A DNA stretch of 64,000 nucleotides from Tetrahymena thermophila SB210 (lineage: Eukaryota > Ciliophora > Oligohymenophorea > Hymenostomatida > Tetrahymenidae), in NCBI RefSeq assembly GCF_000189635.1, contig NW_002476448.1:1-64000 (forward strand), in the 5' to 3' direction. Shown here one piece after another: positions 23,084-38,169 of the stretch. Within the stretch, counting starts at the first letter, position 1. The number at the start of each line of letters is the position of its first letter. The notes under the pieces are model-generated. The model worked only from the letters and a program-made list of their open reading frames with translations, was not told the DNA's origin and did not search any database. The translations under genes were made by a program, and so were the position numbers.

Positions 23084-26000
23084 AATTGATATATTGTGTA
23101 TTTCTTACCTATTTTAATCAATCAGTAATTGTCTATTAATCAAATTTTCAATTAATTGAAATAATTATCAAAGTATTATTTTACCGCTTTACTTTTTCAA
23201 TTTTTTTTCTTTATCAGTTTCTAACAAATAATGCAAATATTTATAAAAGCACATAATAAATAAAGAAAAACTTAACAAATTAACAAATAAAATAATAAAA
23301 AACTTAGATAGATAGATAAATATAAAGATAAAAATCACTAAAATAGTTGCTAACTAACTAATAACTAACAAACAAATTTATTTCAAAGTAACAAAAGTAA
23401 ATAAAAGATAAATAAATTAACAAATAGCTAACTAGCTAGATAACAATCAATCAATCAATCTATCTATCTATTCATATGATTTTATTTTGTATTTAAATGT
23501 TTTATACTAAAAACATTCTAAATATTTTTGTATGATGATACATTTCTAAATAATATGGTCAACAATGGCATATTTTATAAGATTAAAGCAAAAATTTATT
23601 ATTTGTTTTTAGTACTCAAAAGAGTTAAGCATAGAATTGGTTTGGTTTTTCTAATAGGGTACTTCTCAGGAAATTAATTAGAAGTATATATATTAAAAAG
23701 TGCATTAATTTTTCTTACTTTTAATTATTTTGTCAGTCAATTTTATCTATTTTTAATTATGATTCCCTCCTTCCTCACATATTTTTCAACCTAATTAATT
23801 GTATTACTATCTTTAAAACAAAATATAAATTCTTAGCAAAGCTATAACTAAGATAAGTAAATCAACATATTGCTAATTTTTTAAAAAGATGCAAATTAAT
23901 TTTATACTTTTCATAAAATAAATAAACAAAAATACTTCTTATTACAAAAAATTAATTTTTAAATTGTTAAAAATAAATAAAAGTTTGGTCATTAATTGTT
24001 ATTTATTTTTCTTATTTCAACTACCATTTAATCAAACTAATTATTTTTCTAAAATTTTGAAAAAATCAATAAAATTCTTACTTAATTTTAATTCAAAATC
24101 AAAAATTTAGCTTTAAAATTATTTTTAAATTTTGCCAAACAGATTGCAATTAACACTTGTCAAAATTTTAGAAGCCTTTCACTTTTTAAAATATCTCTTT
24201 AAAAATTTGATATAAAATCAGATTACACTCACATTGATCTATCAACACTTGTGAATAGATTATCTAAAAAAATAATCTTCACTTATTCAAATTTTTACAC
24301 ATGGTCTCAAAATATTTATCCTATTTTGCAATAATTTTTGATTTTATAAACACAAAATTTTATTTATGCAGTACAAATTTACTAAAAGTTCAACAAATTT
24401 TAATTTTTATCCTATAAAAATAATATTTTAGCCTTTAATTGATTCATTAGCTTGCTTGCTATTTATCCTTTACTTATTTTTTATTAGCAAAATAAAAATT
24501 ATATGGAAAATTAATAGCCTATTTTAAACAAAAAAAATAAACGTTTATAAAATAAAATTAATTTTCCTACTAAAATAAATTAAAAAAATTTTAATCGAAT
24601 AATAAATAAAATTAATTTTATTAAATTCTATCTTTAAATATTAATAGAATATTTGCTATTAATTTTCAAATATTTATAATCTATTTTAAAATATTTTTAT
24701 TCATTTTTAAATATTTTATATTTATTTTAAGAAAGATTTTCAATTAATTACAACGAATTAATAATTATTTCGAAAATGATTTAATTAATTTTAACTAATT
24801 AAAAATTATTTTTATAAATCATCTATAAAAATTTAATTTATTTAAAGTAGAATTTGTTAATATCTTTAATTAAATAGAATAATTTTGTTATCTCTAACTT
24901 AAAATGAAAATAAAAAAGGTACTCATTTGAAAGGTTTGATACTTTTTAAATGAATATACAAAAATTATTTTAAGATTCTTATTATATAAATTTAAAAAAA
25001 TAGTAAAATTAAATATTTATTTTATTATAACTTTAACTAATTATACAAGTTTATGTGTTTAATTTTATGAATGATAAAAAAAAGAAAACAATAATTTTTT
25101 AAATTTTTAATTTTTTTAAATCACTTTAAAAATAAATAGAAGCATGTTAAATTAATTGATTACATTTGTTAGCTGAAAATTTTATTTGAATTTATACAAA
25201 TAAATTTGAATGGTAATATCTCAAAAATAAGAAGGATTTTTAGTTCAATATTTTATATTTAATTTGTAAAATTAGGCTATCTAATTAGAAGGGATTAACA
25301 TTTTTACACTTTTATTAAAATATTTAGGATTTTAATAATATTTTGATCATAGAAATATCATTTTTTATGAATTGAAATATCTCAAAAATAAGAAGGATTT
25401 TTAGTTCAATATTTTATATTTAATTTGTAAAATTAGGCTATCTAATTAGAAGGGATTAGCATTTTTATACTTTTATTAAAATATTTAGGACTTTAAAAAT
25501 ATTTTGATCATAGAAATATCATTTTAAGATTTATGTTTCATAATAATATTTAAATTCATTTCAAAATATTTTTGTTTCATATTTAACTAAGGCTAAAATC
25601 TAATTGGCAAGCTAGCTTTTTACTTTGATTATTAATGTGTTCAACCAACTGTAAATAATAACTTTACTGATATAAAAATCTAAATATAAATTAATAAATC
25701 TTATACTTAAATATAATTAGTATCTCTTTTTTTGTATTTTCTCTTAATATTTGTCTTTGAATAGAAATTAGAATGTTTGAATTGCATGTTTGAGCACTGT
25801 TTTATTTTATCAGAGATATAATTACTATTTTAAATATTTTAAAGGTAGAATTTGATGCTAAACTTTGATATTTATAAATGATTTTTTTAGTTTAAATCTC
25901 ATTTTTTAAAATTCTTACTATTAAATAAAAGTGTTAAATATAAATTCTTGACTCACTTTTAACAATGCTTTTAATATTAAGAAAAAATGTTATTAGGTTT

Positions 26001-27677
26001 AATTAATATAGATAGATATATTTATTGATTTCATACTTGATATTAAATACTATCAGACTTCTTTTTGATTAACAATTACATATTTTTAGAAATTGAAATA
26101 ACTCAAATTTAAATTTGAATTTCATATTTATTCCTATTTGTAAAATATTTTAAGAGACAAATTTAAAGAAAAAGGAAGTGGAAATTATTTTTAAATCTCA
26201 GAGATTAGAGATATACCATTATGTGAATGTTGTAGACATATATTAGATATAATTAATTAATTATTAATTGCTCTGCTTAATTATAATATTAAACACTTAC
26301 AAATTTATTTTTGATCAATATTTACTTAGTTTTGAGATAGTGAGTAATATTAGAAATTTCATATCAAAAAAATATATTATTCCAACATGTTCATTGAAAT
26401 TCTCAAAACACTCAGATTTTCCTAATTCAGCAAAAATTACTGCCTTTAATAATTTAATGATGTAAAAATAAAGAATTTGAGACATAAAATATTAAAATAT
26501 TTCATTTCATTAACTCATATAAAATATTCATTCAATTTAAATATAAATAATCTATCTTATAAAAATTCATTTAAAAATAAATTTGATTAGTGAGGGACGG
26601 ACAATCGTATCAATTATTTATGATCACTTTTCTTGAAAAATTTATATTTGATGATTACATTGTGTTCCTGAATTATTTATTTTAATTTTTCTATTTTAAA
26701 AAGAATTTGTTAAATTGTGCCAAATCGACACAATCAATATCAACAATTTATGAATTGGAAATTTAACTAACTCTTATTAATTTAAATTCAAAGAAGCAGT
26801 TTGGTTACAATTTGGTTATTTATTTTCTTTTAGAAAGATGTAAGGAAAATAAATTATAAAACGACAATATGAAAATTAAATGAATGATTTAATTTTTGGA
26901 TATATCATCATAATATAATTAAATTGATTAGTAAAAATTGTATTAATTTAAAGTTAGTCATATATTTTCAATCAAGCAAATTAATAATGAAGTTGCTTTT
27001 TATATCAAACTGCAAACAAAGATGAAATTATTCCGGAAAAATTTTAACTGCAAAAAATTTCAATTATTATATTTGCATAAAATTGAGGTTAATGAGTGTT
27101 ACAGAATAAGTAGTTTTGTGTGTAAAATAAGACATGTAATAAATTTAAAAGGGGAAAAAAAAAGTAATTAAAAGTATGTAATACTTTTTGTTTTTTTTTA
27201 ATTATGTTGAGTACTATGAAAATGATAAATTCAGTAATCAATCAGAAATTGTGTATTTTCATTTAAAAACAATATTTTCTAGACAAGAGTTAATGACATT
27301 TTCACCTAAAATCAGGAAATATACTTTGACTACAAAGACTAAAATATTTTTTAGCTCCATTAATTTAGCTTCTTAATAATGATACTTAAATATTCAAAGA
27401 CATTGTAAAGGATTCTATAAGAATTCCATATCTTACAACTTCCTCTGATCAAATCTTTTTCATTTTGGCTTATTTTAGAATCAATTATTAAAAGACTAAT
27501 AAATTTTTTCTGATATTATTGCATCACTTTACTACAATTTTCTCAAGAAAGTTTAGTGCTTAACATTATGTATGTATCTTTCTGGTCATTTAAAAAAAAT
27601 CAAATCTATTAATTCATAAACAATATTTATTGAAAAACAAATAAATCTAAATACAAATTAAAATAAAAACATAAAAA
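23084..27677. other. Gene-poor stretch, ~4.6 kb
   Basis: Extremely AT-rich. The only clear structure is the 161-bp tandem duplication listed separately. Short frames at 26268-26465 and 27188-27376 have random AT-rich composition and are not supported. The promoter of the thiolase gene should lie near 27500-27677. Confidence 0.55.
25215..25530. repeat. 161-bp tandem duplication
   Basis: Two copies start at 25215 and 25376 with the same words (AATATCTCAAAAATAAGAAG, then AATTAGGCTATCTAATTAG). About four substitutions separate them over ~150 bp, so the duplication is fairly recent. It is noncoding as far as I can see. Confidence 0.9.
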
Positions 27678-29488
<1,811 letters not shown>

Positions 29489-30371
29489 TTTAAAATTTAA
29501 TTTAACTGTATTGTGTATTCATAATTTTATTTTGCAAACCCTTTTAAAATTGTAATAATTTTAGTTCTCTCAATCAATCAATCATCACTCTTATTATTAT
29601 ATCAATGTTAAAGCAATTAATTTTAAATATGAAAGCTATGATAAATATTAAACTGAGATAAATTTATTTTTATAAAACAATATTAAAATCTAAATAAAAA
29701 TATGTTATAATTTTTACTAAGTTAATCTTGCAATATTTAACAAAAATTGTATGTCTTTTTTGGTTAAATCAAAATTGAACTCCTTAATAAAAACATTAAA
29801 TGAGTAAACCTGAAAGTTAATAAGTAAAATATTTAGAAAATCGTATGTATTTACTCAATTTCTAATTAAAAAAAGTGTTTAATTATTATTTTGAAATTTA
29901 AATTAGCCTTTTTTAAGAATTTATTATTAATTTACATTGATTCATTTTATAAAATTATTTTATTTATCATAATAAGTGCTTATTGGATTTTTTAAAAATT
30001 TTCTTTAAAGTAAAAAATATAAATTTCAATAAAATAAAAATGAATGAATGAACACTAAAAGAATTTCGAAAGATTTATTTGTAAGTTTTATGGAAAATAC
30101 TAGGAATTTTTATAAATAGTTAAGCCAGCTCAAAATAAAAGATTAAAGGATATAAAGAAAGAAATGATGACGCGAATATGATTCTGATATCGAAAGATTT
30201 GATCGAAAGAATATCTTCAAGAATATTAAAAGTTTTAATAAATATATTCTTAAAAATATTGTTTATAGATTGTTATTTATTTATTTATTTAGGATGTATA
30301 AATAATTAATTAAAAATTCTTTAAGATTATTAACAAAAAATAACACATATTACTAATTTAGTTCATTTAAA
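29489..30371. other. Intergenic
   Basis: AT-rich spacer containing the thiolase 3' UTR and the RidA promoter. No other feature. Confidence 0.6.
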
Positions 30372-31222
30372 ATGGCTGACTAAAAGCACGATTAAGTTGT
30401 TGACCAAGTCCACAAGAAGCTCAAGCCCAATGAGTTGATCACCACCGTTAATACTGATAAGGCACCCAAAGCAGTTGGTCCTTACACCTAAGGAAAGATA
30501 GTTGCTGCCGGAGCTAGATTATTCTACGCTTCTGGTCAAATTGCTATTAACCCTGAAGTAAATTTGATAAACTAAAAACCTAACTTTTACTAACCATAAA
30601 ATAAAAATTATTTTCTAGACTAACACTTTTGATGAGACCTCCTGCGTTGTTTCTCAAACTGAATAGGTAAATTAATAAAACAAAATATGTAAATTTAAAA
30701 CATAAATAAAAGCAAAAAAAATAAATTGATATTTTAAATTATTATTAATTTGCATCTTTAAATTAAAATAAGGTTTTGAAAAACTTAACTGCCGTTTTAC
30801 ACGAAGCTGGTACTGATTTGGAATACGTTGTTAAGGTCAACATCTTCTTGGATGTAAATACTTATTCAAATTTGTTTACATTTTGTTTTTTTAGTGATTA
30901 TAAATAAATATTAAAGATATGCTTGATATCAAATAAATCGAAATAAATAAATAAATATCTTAGTCTCTAAATAAATTATAATAAAAAATTAGTAGAAAAT
31001 AAAAAATTTAATATTTAAAATTGTTAAAGCTAATATATTTAATACTGTTATCTTATTAATGTTTTAATTTTATAATAGGATATGGATAATTTTGCTAAAG
31101 TTAATGAAGTTTATGGCAAGTATTTCACTGGTGATAACAAACCAGCTAGAGCATGTGTTGCTGTCAAGACTCTCCCTAAGAATGCTAAGGTTGAAATCGA
31201 ATGTGTTGCTGTTGTCCCATGA
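30372..31222 (+). CDS. RidA/YjgF/UK114-family reactive-imine deaminase
   Basis: Four exons: 30372-30557, 30619-30666, 30773-30853, 31079-31222; all phase 0 and totalling 153 codons including stop, 152 residues. After a polar 30-residue lead the RidA fold is complete: [23 protein letters not shown], a helix [38 protein letters not shown] and the signature [12 protein letters not shown], ending VEIECVAVV. The arginine in PARACV is the substrate-binding Arg of enamine/imine deaminases. These trimeric enzymes hydrolyse reactive 2-aminoacrylate made by PLP enzymes; some homologues have other roles. The family usually has ~130 residues; the extra N-terminal ~20 are KH/QD-rich and do not look like a clear mitochondrial presequence. 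Confidence 0.93.
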
Positions 31223-32262
31223 GGTCAGTTAAAATAAATGAATTCATACATACATAATAGATTTAATTAATCAATTACTTGTTTTTTATTAAGTAATATT
31301 TTAACAAAATTATTTCTGTTAATATGCTTTTTTAAAAACACTTTTGTCTATAGATGATTTATTTATTTATTTATTTTAGTAATTAAAAAATTTCAATTTT
31401 TTAGTACAACTAATAGTTAAATAAACCAAATAAAACTCATAAGAAAATCATTATTTAAAAATTAAAAGTGATTTTATCTAAAACTAATCCATGAATAATT
31501 AATTAAACTGAATTTTACTTATTTATATTTGTTTAGAATGATCTATGTGATCTAAGAATGATATTAAACTATTTAAATATAAATATTAGATTTTGAGAAT
31601 TGAATGTATTTTTTATATTAAAATAAATATTTGAATTTTTAGCAAAACTACGAAAATTAATTTTTATGCAATTAATACACTAAAATAAAGTTTTTTCTTG
31701 AAAAAATTAAGGATCTAAATTGCTCTTGTTCACTAATATTTATTTAATTAGTAATTTATTTATTTCTCTTTTCTTTCTAAAATTTTTTTAAAATTCAAAA
31801 AAAAAGATAAAAATAGATTTTTCTGATAATTTATTTTTCTATTACTAAAAAACTAAATTGTTAATTCGTCTCTAAAAATCTTAAAATTGCTAAAAAAGAA
31901 TATGAAAATGAAGAAAATAAATATGAGTGGAAGAAAGGATGCTTGTTATAAAAAATAAATTTAAATAAAAGAATGAAATAAATATAAAAATTAATAAGAA
32001 TTCTATTTATTTGTGCATGAAAATAAATAGTTTAATTTGTTTTATGAATACTTACTTTCTGAGGTGACATATATACATACAAATTGATAATTGAAGAATG
32101 AAATGCAAGTAAATAAAATAAAAACTTCTAATTTTTTTCTTTCTTTCTGTTTGTTTGTTTGTTATTTATTCACACTCTATTTTAAAACTTATACTTATTT
32201 ATTTATTTGTGATTGATTAAATTAATTTATCTAAGCTTAAATGAATGAATGAAATATTTTTC
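31223..32262. other. Intergenic, between convergent genes
   Basis: AT-rich spacer between the 3' ends of the RidA (plus) and SCAMP-like (minus) genes. Nothing supported. Confidence 0.6.
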
Positions 32263-32913
32263 TCAAGGCTATGAAATCTATGATTGGGATCTGTCCTTGG
32301 AAGCTACGGATGCAGAGTCTGATTATGTGAGTAGCTTTGCAGGACCATCTTCCCATTTATGAGCTTTGTAAGTGCAGTAAAAGTGAATTACTATAACAAC
32401 AAAAAAGAATATAGATTCAATCACACATAAAGCTTTTGGAAATGCATCAACGTCTTTAATTCTTACAAAACCATTAAAATTACCGAAGTCACCTATCATA
32501 AAGGCGATATAAAATAATCCCAGAAGAACGGATAAAATTTTGTATATCTTAAATTTAGAATCATTATCCAAGAAAGCGAGCAAGCCTTAGTAAAAGCAAA
32601 TTCCCTCAAAAGGATTAAATAAGATAAAAAAAGCGACTGATAGACCTATTCTAAAACCAACTCCTTGAACACAGTTGTTAATAAAGTTGATGATAGAAAT
32701 TAATAATATAAGAATATGCCCAAGCCAGAGTAAGGTTGCTATCTTTTTGTGTGGGTCTTACAATTCACTTCTATCGTAGTGAATAACTTTGATCAAAGGA
32801 GGATAGTTGAAATCAGTCCATTTAATACCTGATTTAGAAGATGCATTAACTGCATATTTATTTCCTGAACTTCCTATTTAAGAGCTTAATGCTGCTTTTC
32901 CAATACTATTCAT
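32263..32913 (-). CDS. SCAMP-like four-pass membrane protein
   Basis: Single exon, 216 residues. Four hydrophobic segments lie at about residues 66-90 (LLWLGHILILLISIINFI), 95-120 (IGLSVAFFILFNPF), 135-158 (KILSVLLGLFYIAFMIGDF) and 175-198 (VIESIFFFVVIVIHFY). Before the first is WTDFNYPPLIKVIHYDRSEL, matching the N-x-P-P...Y-H-D pattern ahead of the first span in secretory carrier membrane proteins. The FNPFEGICFYQGL loop corresponds to the SCAMP segment between spans 2 and 3. Both ends are polar and presumably cytosolic. SCAMPs sit in post-Golgi and endosomal membranes and take part in vesicle recycling. The NPF motif in SCAMPs is normally N-terminal, so the one here is probably coincidental. 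The family call is by pattern only. Confidence 0.72.
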
Positions 32914-35368
32914 AGTTTTTAGGATTTTTTTATCTTCTTTCTTTATTAAATTGCTTGGTTCTTTTCACCTATTTTTATTTTTTGTTAAGATTTTTATGAC
33001 AATATTCACTCTCTTTTCGTTTGATTGTCTGTCTGTCACTACTGTTGATAATAATAATTATTTATTTATTTAGTTATCTTCTACAATATTTTTTATTGAT
33101 TTTAATTTATTACACTTTCTACTCTTTCACTTATAACAAAATATTGTATATTTTACAATGCAAAAATTTTTTTATTTTCATCATTTATTTATTTTTAAAG
33201 GCAAATGCAATTAATTGTAATTCGCAAAATTTATTGATCATGCATGAAATATTATTTCTTAACAATTTCTTACCAAATCATTTTTAAAAAATTACAATTC
33301 ATTAGAATTGTGTATACTACATTGTAATCTTATAATTCATAGCAGCTCAATTAATTAAAATGTCAGTTAAAACTCTATACTAAATCCTTATTATTTCTAT
33401 TCATAGAGCTTTAAAAAATCATTTTTATTTATTTTTATAACTAAATAAAAAGTTTTTTTTTAATTGCTACTTGAAAATCATTTTTTTTAACTTTTGAATT
33501 GGCTATTTTAAATTTTGTTACAAATATTTAATTAAATTTAAGAAAAAATCCTACTGTGATGTAAAAATTAAATTAAATGATATTATTTTAGTTCAAAATG
33601 CTACAATTAATTGTTTCATTTAAAGTGATAAAATTGATAACTAAAAATTCAGTAACCAACAAAATAAATATCCAAAATAGCTTAGACTTAAATATTAATG
33701 ATTTTTCAAAGATTAATTAGAAAGTATCCAACTATATCATTTATTTATTTTGAAATTTTTAAATATGCCAAATTCTATGTATCTATCTATATCTTATGAT
33801 GGAAGTCGAAAGTTTAGATATTTCAAAATTAATGAAAATTTTGAAATGATTCTGCATTTTATTTTAGATTTTTATTCATTTTTTGTGATATACAAACTTT
33901 CGACTCTCATCTATATCTGAAATTTTCATTTAACTAACTCTACTAAAACTTTAAAGATGCTGAAAATTATAATTATTATAAATTATTTAAATTTTTTTTA
34001 GTTAAAATTACAACTTTATTTACATAAATAAAGATAGATAGATAGAATTTTTATAAAAAATTTAAAAATATTCTTCTAATGTTTAAAAATATTAAAATTA
34101 TAGAATTAAATGAAAATTTTCACTTTGATTTTATAAATTTATTTATTTGACTATTTTAAAATGGGTTTATTAAATAAATAACTCAAGTATTTGGTTAATT
34201 ATTTTATCAATTTACCTTTTGGGATACAAATTTTGTATTTTATTATCATTTTTTTTGTTAGTAGTCTTTATCTATTGCTTAAATAATTATCTTATTCATA
34301 TTAATTTATAGAATATGTAACTAAAATATTGCTAAGTTATCAAGCAAGTAATTAATTTATCTAAAATATTTATTTTTAAACAAAAATTAAATTAATTTTT
34401 TCAAAATAAGTTTTTTTTTGTTGAAAATATTCTTGATTCAATATAAAAAGTAGTTTTGTTTTTATTTTGATATAAATTCTAAATATTGGATAATGTTAAG
34501 ATTTATTTGAAATGATTTTATTTTGATTAATTAAAATAAACCAAAATGAGTTATTTGATTTGTGCTACTACAGCTTTAAACTATGGATTCTATCTATAAG
34601 GAAATTTAAAGTTAGATTGCCTTTTTAGAGAAGAAGGAGAAAGAAAGAAAATGAAATTTATTAAATATCATTTCGAATGTATGTATCTATCTATGTATGT
34701 ATTATTTTTAGATGATGTGTTAAGTTGATATTGTATTTATGAGTATATTAATTAATATATATATAATTATATATCTTTATCAAATAAAACTCTAAAATAT
34801 TTGAAAATAGAATGAACTTTTTCTACTAATTTTCATGTCAAAAATAATGTTATTTAACCTAAGAAATGGTAAATTATATGTAGAGCTTCAAATAAAATTT
34901 TTAAATGAGCTGTAAATGTAGATCTCAAATTTTTTTTATACATTATGCTTGAGATTTAGTGCAGAATTTCTTATATTTTTATTGATTATATTGGAAGAAT
35001 TTTTGTATTATATGATTATTAGAGAGATTCTTAAGATATTTTAAAAATGCATTGCATACAAGATAGATAAATGTAGAATAAAGTTAGAAATTATTGCTAT
35101 AAATGAAGGAAAAAAAGAATATTTCAATTGAAAAGCTAATAAGAGTAGCTATGTAAATCCCATTATTGAATTATTGAAAATCCATGTACATATGCAATAT
35201 GAATCTCATATGAATGCAAATTCTAAAGTTTATCTTATTAATTTTTGCAGCATACTTCAAATTGATTAAGCATACATGTAGTGCTTGCTCGCCTCTGCAT
35301 ATGCTATGCTATCTTATTGACTATTGCTGCTAGCTATTGCTAAATTGGTCTACATAAATATAAATTTC
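32914..35368. other. Intergenic, ~2.5 kb
   Basis: AT-rich. It contains a 12-bp perfect inverted repeat (33804-33815 and 33894-33905). The hydrophobic frame at 33021-33287 has chance-like composition and is not called. Confidence 0.55.
33804..33905. repeat. Inverted repeat, 12-bp arms, 78-bp loop
   Basis: AGTCGAAAGTTT at 33804-33815 recurs as its exact complement AAACTTTCGACT at 33894-33905. The arms contain CG and GC steps that are rare in this background, so chance is less likely than for an all-AT palindrome. The loop itself holds a weaker palindrome around TTTCAAAATT/AATTTTGAAA. Confidence 0.7.
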
Positions 35369-35827
35369 TCAAGCAATAGGAGCCTTTCCGTTTTCGGCCT
35401 TGAATTGTTCAACATGGTTAATATAGTTAACGAAATGCTTGACTTTGTTGAGGACAGGGATGGTTTCAGCAGAAATAACGTAACCAAGATCTTCTTCAAC
35501 TTGCATGGCTAATTCAATAGAGTCGAACTCATCCAAACCGTGGTCTTGTAAGACAGAGTTGATATTCAAACCTTATTTATTAGTAGTTCTGAAATAGCCT
35601 CTGACTAATTTGAGGACATACTATTCAATATCTTCTTATTTCTTAAGAGTAAGTTGGTTTCTGTTGACGATTTAACCTTCAACATACTAAGTTAAATCTC
35701 TCTTGGCACCAGCTTATTGCTATTTCTTGGAAACCTAAACTTCGTTCTTAGCAGCAGCGAAGTTGTAAAAGGTTTTTTGGCTCAATTTGGAAGGCTTGGT
35801 AACAAGGCTTAAAATATTTCTGAACAT
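35369..35827 (-). CDS. Mitochondrial acyl carrier protein
   Basis: Single exon, 152 residues. The N-terminus MFRNILSLVTKPSKLSQKTF is basic, Ser/Thr-rich and free of acids, as expected of a mitochondrial presequence. The ACP fold is at about residues 62-150: helix KKQEDIEQYVLKLVRGYF, then INSVLQDHGLDEFDSIEL with the phosphopantetheine serine at S103 in D-S-I-E (usually D-S-L), followed by the acidic helix ELAMQVEEDLG. In mitochondria ACP carries acyl chains for type II fatty-acid and lipoate synthesis and is a subunit of complex I and of the Fe-S LYR machinery. A roughly 35-residue Q/K-rich linker between presequence and ACP domain is longer than usual. Codon use suggests a well-expressed gene. 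Confidence 0.93.
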
Positions 35828-37544
35828 TCCTTTATATCCTTTTCTTTTTACTTCTTTGAATTCTTCTTATTCTTTTTTATTTAATATTATTTTTACTCTT
35901 CAAATCATGAGAATAATCATTCGCTCACTCTCTGCTGCTATCAAATATTAAATAAAGAAAAATGAACTAATCAATAAATTATTAAATAAATAAATAAACA
36001 AACAATAATTTTAATCATTATCAAGCAAGCAAGCAAACTCTTTCCATTAAGAAAGATATATGCAAAAAAAAAAGAAAGCTTTTTCTTTCCATTCTTTTTT
36101 GCTAATCTTTTATTACGAATATCCATCTTTTTATCTAATTATTAAAATGCATAAATCTTTCGTACCAATTTTCATTTTCTTTCTTCTTTTTGCATGGAAA
36201 TTCTTTTGCTTTTCATTCATTAATTTTTTTAGTTGCTTTTTAAACATAAAACAAAAGAAAAGCAAATCTTGATTTAATTTTTTTTTAATGCCTATCCTCA
36301 TTTTTTGTTCATTTACTTAAAATTTTAAATGAAACTGAGTTAATAAATATATTTATTTTTAATACTTAATATAAAAATTAAAAATTATTTTTTATTAAAA
36401 AATAATAGCTTTTTTCAATTAATTTACTACAATCTTATTTTTAACTTAATTTGTCCTATTAAAATAGTATTTAGCTATTTTTCATTTATTTTATTAATTA
36501 AATAAATTAAGTAGTTAATTTTTATTGAATATTTCATCCTCATTAAAATCTTTTATTTTATTTGGTTTAGTAAAAAGTTATTTAATAAATTTTAATCTCA
36601 AGGTTTAACTAAAGGCATAATAATTTATAGTATTATGAATTATATTTTGAATTTCATAAGCTTATTATTGTTTTTTTATTTATTATTAGTTAATTATTTA
36701 TTGTAGATAACTTCAATAGATTATGATTATGAATTATAATATATTTTGTTGTAATTAATTAATATTATTTAATATTTTACTTTAAATTATTATGATAATA
36801 ATATGTTTTTTATAATTTTTTTATTATAGATATTTGAATATTTTGCTTTCAAATTAAATGATGCATAAGAAAATAAGATAATGTAATTTTTAATTTTTTA
36901 TTTTTAGATTTAAAATAAAACTTAATTGATATTTTTTATATTTTTTCATATAATGGTTATTTATGAGAGTAAAATAGTATTTATATTTTAAATTAAATGA
37001 CTTAGAAAGATAATTTTGTTTTGAAATAAAAAATAAATAATGAAATAAATAAATAAAAACTGGATTTTTGGTACAATTTAATTAGAATATCAAATTTAGA
37101 AGTAAAAAAATTAAATACAAATATTTGAGTTTATAAATTTAGAAGAATAAAATAGACATATAGTTTTATCTTGTAGAGTTTATAATACATAAAATAGCTT
37201 TTTATTATATTTATAATCAAAAATGTCTTTTATATAAATTAAAATTAATTAAATTTAATTTAATGTTAAAATTCATTATCTTTATAAATTTTAAAGAGAG
37301 ATATTTCCTGACTATTATTAGAATTATCAATAATATTTTTTACATTTAAATGTAGCCAAATAAATATAGTTTATAATGTTAGTTATTTTTAGTAATATTT
37401 TTAAAATAATTTATTTAAATTAATTACCTGTAATTTAATGAAATTTTTTAATTTAAGTTTCTAAATATTTCAAATTATTATTTTGAGTGAAGCTTAAATA
37501 AACATTATTCAAATTGGTAAGTTTCTAAAGAGGCTAATTTAAAA
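35828..37544. other. Intergenic, ~1.7 kb
   Basis: AT-rich; a Phe/Lys-rich frame at 36060-36272 is judged chance. The ACP promoter should lie just above 35828. Confidence 0.5.
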
Positions 37545-37760
37545 ATGATTTATCCAAAAAATTACAAAATCACAAAAATGGATATTGAAATTGAATTTGA
37601 AAAATTACTTCTTACAGACGATCTTCTAAGATCTTTCAAATACTATAATCCCTCTTTTATTACGACACAAAAAATAAAAAAGATTTCAAGTGATAATTCT
37701 TTAATTTTTTATGTCAGAGTAGGCTTCAAAGATGAGGGGGGGGATACCCTTAATTAATGA
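37545..37760 (+). CDS. Short putative ORF, 71 residues, possibly a gene remnant
   Basis: Starts MIYPKNYKITKMDIEIEFEK and ends GFKDEGGDTLNQ before TGA. Unlike neighbouring chance frames it uses C-ending codons (GAC, TTC, ATC) and a mixed composition (D, E, K, Y, F, S), with a plausible strand-turn-strand segment around SDNSLIFYVRVGF. It ends just after a run of eight G residues, remarkable in this sequence; a length change in that run would alter the downstream frame. No family recognised. It could be a small gene, an exon whose partners I missed, or a decayed fragment. It lies 180 bp before a tRNA on the same strand. Confidence 0.35.
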
Positions 37761-37941
37761 GGATTTAGAGTATATATTTTTTAATATAAAAATTTTAAAT
37801 ATTGTTTAAATTAATCTAATTTTTATAACATCTTAATTAGTTAGTTTAGATTTTTTTGTCAAAATGATACAAAATTTATATAAAAAATATTGATTTAAAT
37901 GTAAGAAAAATAATTTTTGTGTTTGTGTAGTTTAATTGTAA

Positions 37942-38014
37942 TCCCCTATAGTCTAGCAGGTTAGGATAGAAGGTTTTCACCCTTCAGACCCGGGTTCAAG
38001 TCCCGGTGGGGGAA
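37942..38014 (+). tRNA. tRNA-Glu (TTC)
   Basis: The cloverleaf is complete: acceptor TCCCCTA with TGGGGGA, D-arm AGTCTAGCAGGTTAGGA, anticodon stem GAAGG/CCTTC around loop TTTTCAC (anticodon TTC), T-arm CCCGGGTTCAAGTCCCGG. It decodes GAA. It differs from the CTC isoacceptor at 12027 in only a few positions, including compensatory changes at one anticodon-stem pair. No CCA is encoded. Confidence 0.96.
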
Positions 38015-38015
38015 A

Positions 38016-38021
38016 TTTTTT
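38016..38021 (+). terminator. Pol III terminator of tRNA-Glu(TTC)
   Basis: Six T residues directly after the discriminator region, a standard RNA polymerase III stop. Confidence 0.75.
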
Positions 38022-38169
38022 AGTTAATTAAAAAACAAAAATTTAGCTTTTTAAAAAAGATGATGGTTGAATCAGAATTAAAGAATGTTTTTAGAATTAA
38101 TTAATTAGTTTTATTTAGTTATGTATTCAAACATTTTGCAAGAAGAATTTAATACAATTTTTTAAAATA

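Noticed and set aside
26268-26465. 65-codon plus-strand ORF
   Set aside because: Random-looking composition in a gene-poor stretch and no splice-compatible neighbours.
27188-27376. 62-codon plus-strand ORF upstream of the thiolase
   Set aside because: No conserved feature; it probably lies in or before the thiolase promoter.
33021-33287. 88-codon hydrophobic plus-strand ORF
   Set aside because: The Ile/Leu/Phe/Tyr run reflects T-rich DNA, and codon use is unlike that of the nearby genes.
36060-36272. 70-codon plus-strand ORF
   Set aside because: Phe/Lys-rich chance frame upstream of the ACP gene.
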